DNA of 9,060 nucleotides. It comes from Succinimonas sp963628765. GTDB lineage: Bacteria; Pseudomonadota; Gammaproteobacteria; Enterobacterales; Succinivibrionaceae. The stretch is from the NCBI GenBank assembly GCA_963628765.1, contig CAVGFV010000118.1, forward strand, positions 1 through 9,060, given 5' to 3'. The notes beneath the pieces were generated by a model. The model made no database searches. It was not told the DNA's origin and saw only the letters and a program-made list of their open reading frames with translations. Shown one piece after another: positions 6,029-9,060 of this stretch (positions are counted from its first letter, which is position 1; every line of letters starts with the position of its first letter). The position numbers and the translations under genes were made by a program.

Positions 6029-6056
6029 CTCAAAATCTTAAACTAGCAATTTTGAG
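6029..6056 (-). promoter_or_regulatory. Inverted repeat in the leader of the 765-aa gene
   Basis: CTCAAAAT (6029-6036) and ATTTTGAG (6049-6056) form a perfect 8-bp inverted repeat with a 12-base spacer, 32-59 bases before the ATG at 5997. No U-tract follows on the minus strand, so it is more likely an operator or leader hairpin than a terminator. The rest of this 233-base gap holds two weaker dyads (6155-6161 with 6175-6181; 6211-6216 with 6223-6228), the last right after the upstream gene and without a T-run. Confidence 0.35.
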
Positions 6057-6230
6057 GAACAACCATAGTATTTGAAATATGTTTTTCTTTTCGAAAATAT
6101 TAAATCGTAAAGACTATATAAATGGTATTCACTATTAATAACAATAGACATTCATGCAAAGGTATTGAATAAATCTTTGCAATGAACGCCTACAATGAAT
6201 TACATAATTATAGCTTATTTGAAAGCTACA

Positions 6231-8873
6231 TTATTTTTCGGGATTATCACTACCTCTTTTTGGTTGTCCGTTATATCTCTTATACCATTCTGATGATTGT
6301 TTAAACTGCTTTTTATTTTTATTTAATGAACCATTATCTGGGCCAACAATAACATCAGTATCGCGCAACATCGAAAGGACATTGCCAAAAATTTCTGCCT
6401 TATCTTGAAGGTTTCCTACAATTTCAGACTTATTACCTTTTATCAAGAATGTTCCTTGAGAATCACTATTTTTAAGCAAGATATCACTACGTGGAGACAA
6501 CTGCTGATAAATAATAATTTCATCACCTCTTTCAGTAAAAGGATTTACATGTAAAGAACTTGAGTTGTAGCTATCAAGCGTTAAGTATTGTATTAGTTCC
6601 CCCACAGATGCTGTCGATATATCATCTGTGTAAACATGGCTCTTCTGTCCCTTATCAATAATGATAAGAGGCACCCTACTAACAGCAAGCTTACCATAGG
6701 CATCAAATTCTTTTTTACTAACAGGAACTGCTGCGCGATGGTTACCCATAATAATTAAGATACCATCTCTGAAATAGTTAATACGTTCAAGTTCTTGAAC
6801 AAAGGCAGACACCGCCTCATCCGTAAAATTCATTACCTTTTGATAATCATTTTCATTACGGCTAGGATCAAGACGCTTTTCTATAGGTACTTGGAACGGA
6901 GCTATGCCGGAGCCTGTTATAAATTGAGCGAAGAAGTTTTTACCACCTGTTTTTTGCCAATATTCAATATTTTTAGCAGCAAACTCTAAGAACAATTTAT
7001 CATCGAGACTTTGATTTTTATAGCGAGGAGCTGTTTCAGGGTAAATATAAGCCTGGTAATCAACAAAATAGTCGTAACCTGCACTATCATATTGCACTTT
7101 TTGGGCATCTGATGGCTTATATGCATAGGCCATTATTGTCGCATATCCGGCATTTTTCATTATCCAAGGAAGCGCTTTACTATAAAGACCTGGATTTATA
7201 AGTTCCAAACCATTATGTAGATATGGATAACCAGTTATGAGTGAATAATTTGACGACTCATCGTCATAACCAAGGCCATAAAAATTCTTAAACCAAATAT
7301 TGGCATTGGCAATAACGTCAATGTTTGGCATTAAATCATCGCCACCATATAAACGGCTACTGAAACTTGACAAAGAATTAACTACTAAGAGCACAACATT
7401 CTTATGGGTGCCTACACCTCTCTTAACAGAGGTAATTTCATTTGATGAAGCCGTTATTTTGGAAAAATCTAGATCTTCTATACCACGATTAACTTCAACA
7501 ACATTATAGAACTTATCGTCATAAACACTGCTAGTACCGATGTTTGCAAAATATCCCCACACTGCAAGAGCTTCTAGAACTAAATAGCTTATAAGACGAA
7601 CCAAACCAAGTTTCTTATCCCTTGATAAAAATATTCTGAAGCAAGACAGGATGACAGCTAAGAAAACAGCTATAGTCAGTTGTCCTGGAATAGTCTTGAA
7701 GTATGACAAGATTTGGAAAAATACTTCACGATAATTTAACTTGTTAAAGTCCAAATTGATAAATATTAAGCGATTGGTATCATTATCAGTATTTATACCG
7801 TAATCGACAAACATTATTATCAAGCCAATAAATACAGTGCCTATTATTGCAATCTTGATTAAAGAGCCTCGTAAATAATAGGCTAAAGACAAGAGAAGAA
7901 CTGCAGCCGCATCAAAAGGAAGATCCTGTTTAACAATGTGAATGTAGCCCATAAACTCATTATGGTAAATAACACCTACTTCACTCTTGAATACTGTATA
8001 TCTCACTAGCATTAGCAAGAAGAAAATCATCATTGATATAAAGAAATGTGAATATCTTATTACGAAGCTACGGAATAGATAGAGTATTGCAAGAACAATA
8101 ATGCCTCCTGTGATACAGAAAAGCAGTTTATTGTGAATGCCATATGCTTGAACAATTTCACCAAGGACAAACACTACAATAGCTGTCCAGGCAACATTTA
8201 TTACAAAGGCAGAAAGAGTTTCAACAAAAGTATGATGCCATTTTTCTTTATGGAAAATTCTACTTACAAGCTCATAAATTAGGTACAAACTCAAGAAAGT
8301 AGCTATAAAAAATATTATTTGGAGAGGGTTATAGTAATCAACTGTTGATTTAACCAAAAACTTTGAAGAAATCGCTGTTGGGTGTGCTGATAAGTATGGT
8401 GCCGCACCAACTCTCTGATAAAATTCAAAACACGCTGATTTACCGTCGGTGCTACTACTTACTAAAGAAAGCTCATTCAGCACGAAAAAATTAAAGTCAT
8501 ATACGTGGCTTAATCCCAGCCCTTTTGTAGTTAGGTTCTTTATACAAACCTTTGCAGCAGTAGAATCATCAAAAGTAATTGAAAGATAATCAATATCATT
8601 AAGATTCGTTAATGGAAATTCCATCTTTTTATAGCTAGAGCTATTTTCAGTGGTAAAAGACAAAGAATATTCTTTAACGAAATCAGATAATTTATCATTT
8701 TTATAATAGATTCTAGTATCTACAGCTGCATTTGATTGAATATCAAATGACAACATTACTGGGTTAGTAAAACCATAGCCAGTGATGTTTATTGCTATGG
8801 TGATAGCAGCTGACAAAATAATTAAAACTAGAATTTGGATAAAACGCATTTTGAATATACCCGGCTTACGCAA
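6231..8873 (-). CDS. LTA-synthase/sulfatase-family paralog with degenerate active site (predicted pseudoenzyme)
   Basis: Up to 880 residues with the same design as its neighbour: anchor span (10-30), extracytoplasmic domain (31-181), about eight further spans (183-206, 217-242, 247-268, 274-292, 317-335, 338-357, 397-415, 424-444), and a sulfatase-fold domain from about 490. The fold is kept (NVVLLVVNSL, MPNIDVI, SLITGYP, IAPFQVP, GILIIMGNHR), but the catalytic positions aligned with the 765-residue paralog are changed: E435 to N499, S475 to D538, H592 to I657, D639 to N711, H682 to T754; only H712 of the D-H pair remains. It ends in a basic hydrophilic tail (from about 850). The frame opens at TTG 8873, but ATG 8849 (872 residues) fits better: the span then begins at once, and a possible promoter -10 at 8880-8885 would place the transcript start near 8873. 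No strong RBS is seen for either. It is probably an inactive partner or binding subunit of the downstream enzyme. Confidence 0.75.
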   Translation of the reverse strand: MRKPGIFKMRFIQILVLIILSAAITIAINITGYGFTNPVMLSFDIQSNAAVDTRIYYKNDKLSDFVKEYSLSFTTENSSSYKKMEFPLTNLNDIDYLSITFDDSTAAKVCIKNLTTKGLGLSHVYDFNFFVLNELSLVSSSTDGKSACFEFYQRVGAAPYLSAHPTAISSKFLVKSTVDYYNPLQIIFFIATFLSLYLIYELVSRIFHKEKWHHTFVETLSAFVINVAWTAIVVFVLGEIVQAYGIHNKLLFCITGGIIVLAILYLFRSFVIRYSHFFISMMIFFLLMLVRYTVFKSEVGVIYHNEFMGYIHIVKQDLPFDAAAVLLLSLAYYLRGSLIKIAIIGTVFIGLIIMFVDYGINTDNDTNRLIFINLDFNKLNYREVFFQILSYFKTIPGQLTIAVFLAVILSCFRIFLSRDKKLGLVRLISYLVLEALAVWGYFANIGTSSVYDDKFYNVVEVNRGIEDLDFSKITASSNEITSVKRGVGTHKNVVLLVVNSLSSFSSRLYGGDDLMPNIDVIANANIWFKNFYGLGYDDESSNYSLITGYPYLHNGLELINPGLYSKALPWIMKNAGYATIMAYAYKPSDAQKVQYDSAGYDYFVDYQAYIYPETAPRYKNQSLDDKLFLEFAAKNIEYWQKTGGKNFFAQFITGSGIAPFQVPIEKRLDPSRNENDYQKVMNFTDEAVSAFVQELERINYFRDGILIIMGNHRAAVPVSKKEFDAYGKLAVSRVPLIIIDKGQKSHVYTDDISTASVGELIQYLTLDSYNSSSLHVNPFTERGDEIIIYQQLSPRSDILLKNSDSQGTFLIKGNKSEIVGNLQDKAEIFGNVLSMLRDTDVIVGPDNGSLNKNKKQFKQSSEWYKRYNGQPKRGSDNPEK

Positions 8874-8879
8874 GCATGT

Positions 8880-8909
8880 ATGATAGTTTTGCTAAAAACT
8901 CGCCTTCAA
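8880..8909 (-). promoter_or_regulatory. Possible sigma70-type promoter of the 872/880-aa gene
   Basis: Read on the minus strand, TTGAAG (8904-8909) and TATCAT (8880-8885) are separated by 18 bases and match the -35 and -10 consensus at 4 and 5 of 6 positions. Transcription would start near 8873, leaving about 24 bases before ATG 8849, which argues against the TTG start at 8873. Confidence 0.3.
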
Positions 8910-9010
8910 TGTAACAGCACATCTGTCCAGTGCATATGTTAACGAAGTGTTAGCAAACAGACATGATTTCATGCTCTAAAAACAGCACATAATCACATTA
9001 CAATGGATAG

Positions 9011-9060
9011 TGTATAATATTTTGTGTAAACGATAGTTCCTAAGGTATGGAAAAAGGAAC
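9011..9060 (+). promoter_or_regulatory. Possible outward promoter and start of an off-window gene
   Basis: A perfect TATAAT lies at 9013-9018 (preceded by TG) on the plus strand, without a good -35. An ATG at 9047 opens a frame to the window edge, but its RBS would be almost touching. Alternatively AAAAAGGAAC at the edge is the RBS of a gene starting just outside. Either way a divergent gene probably begins here. The rest of 8910-9010 shows nothing defined. Confidence 0.3.

Noticed and set aside
6795..7509. Plus-strand ORFs at 6795-6989 and 7300-7509
   Set aside because: Both are antisense to the sulfatase-fold domain of the large paralog, short and without recognisable motifs.
3700..8873. 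True sulfatases needing formylglycine
   Set aside because: Neither protein has the C-x-P-S-R motif. The multi-span membrane part and the ESF and ADH motifs fit the LTA-synthase-type branch better.

Overview
The window is AT-rich DNA from a Gram-negative bacterium. Several features point that way: two multi-span inner-membrane proteins with periplasmic sulfatase-fold domains, and two small hotdog dehydratases of the kind found in aryl polyene (APE) clusters. An AT-rich gammaproteobacterium fits best, but no rRNA, tRNA or other marker fixes the taxon. No insertion sequence, CRISPR array, tRNA or rRNA is visible.

Layout. Positions 1-399 (+) hold a tandem array of very short genes, each encoding a 27-residue peptide. 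The first copy is cut by the window edge and three are complete. Two complete copies encode identical peptides and the last is a diverged relative. Each complete copy has its own ribosome binding site, and the array ends at a hairpin (409-435). Positions 524-1727 (-) carry two orphan hotdog-fold dehydratases resembling ApeP and ApeI, separated and followed upstream by gene-poor stretches that contain start-less reading frames, possibly gene remnants. Positions 2175-3563 (+) carry an unrecognised hydrophilic 125-residue protein with a clear terminator, then a VanY-type zinc carboxypeptidase (M15B-like) without a signal peptide. Positions 3700-8873 (-) hold two large paralogous membrane proteins of the LTA-synthase/sulfatase superfamily. 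They share one architecture: an N-terminal membrane anchor, an extracytoplasmic beta-rich domain, several membrane spans, and a C-terminal sulfatase-fold domain. At the right edge a possible + strand promoter faces out of the window.

How the genes may work together. The 3700-5997 protein keeps the catalytic-type residues of its superfamily, with Ser at the usual Thr/FGly position. Its paralog at 6231-8873 has replaced nearly all of them and looks like a pseudoenzyme, so the pair may form an active/inactive couple acting on an envelope glycopolymer or lipid. The VanY-like enzyme is also cell-wall related, but nothing else ties it to the pair. The most unusual element is the peptide array. Its copies differ only synonymously or conservatively, which indicates selection on the peptide. 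No modifying enzyme for it lies in this window, so its partner, if it has one, is probably to the left of position 1.
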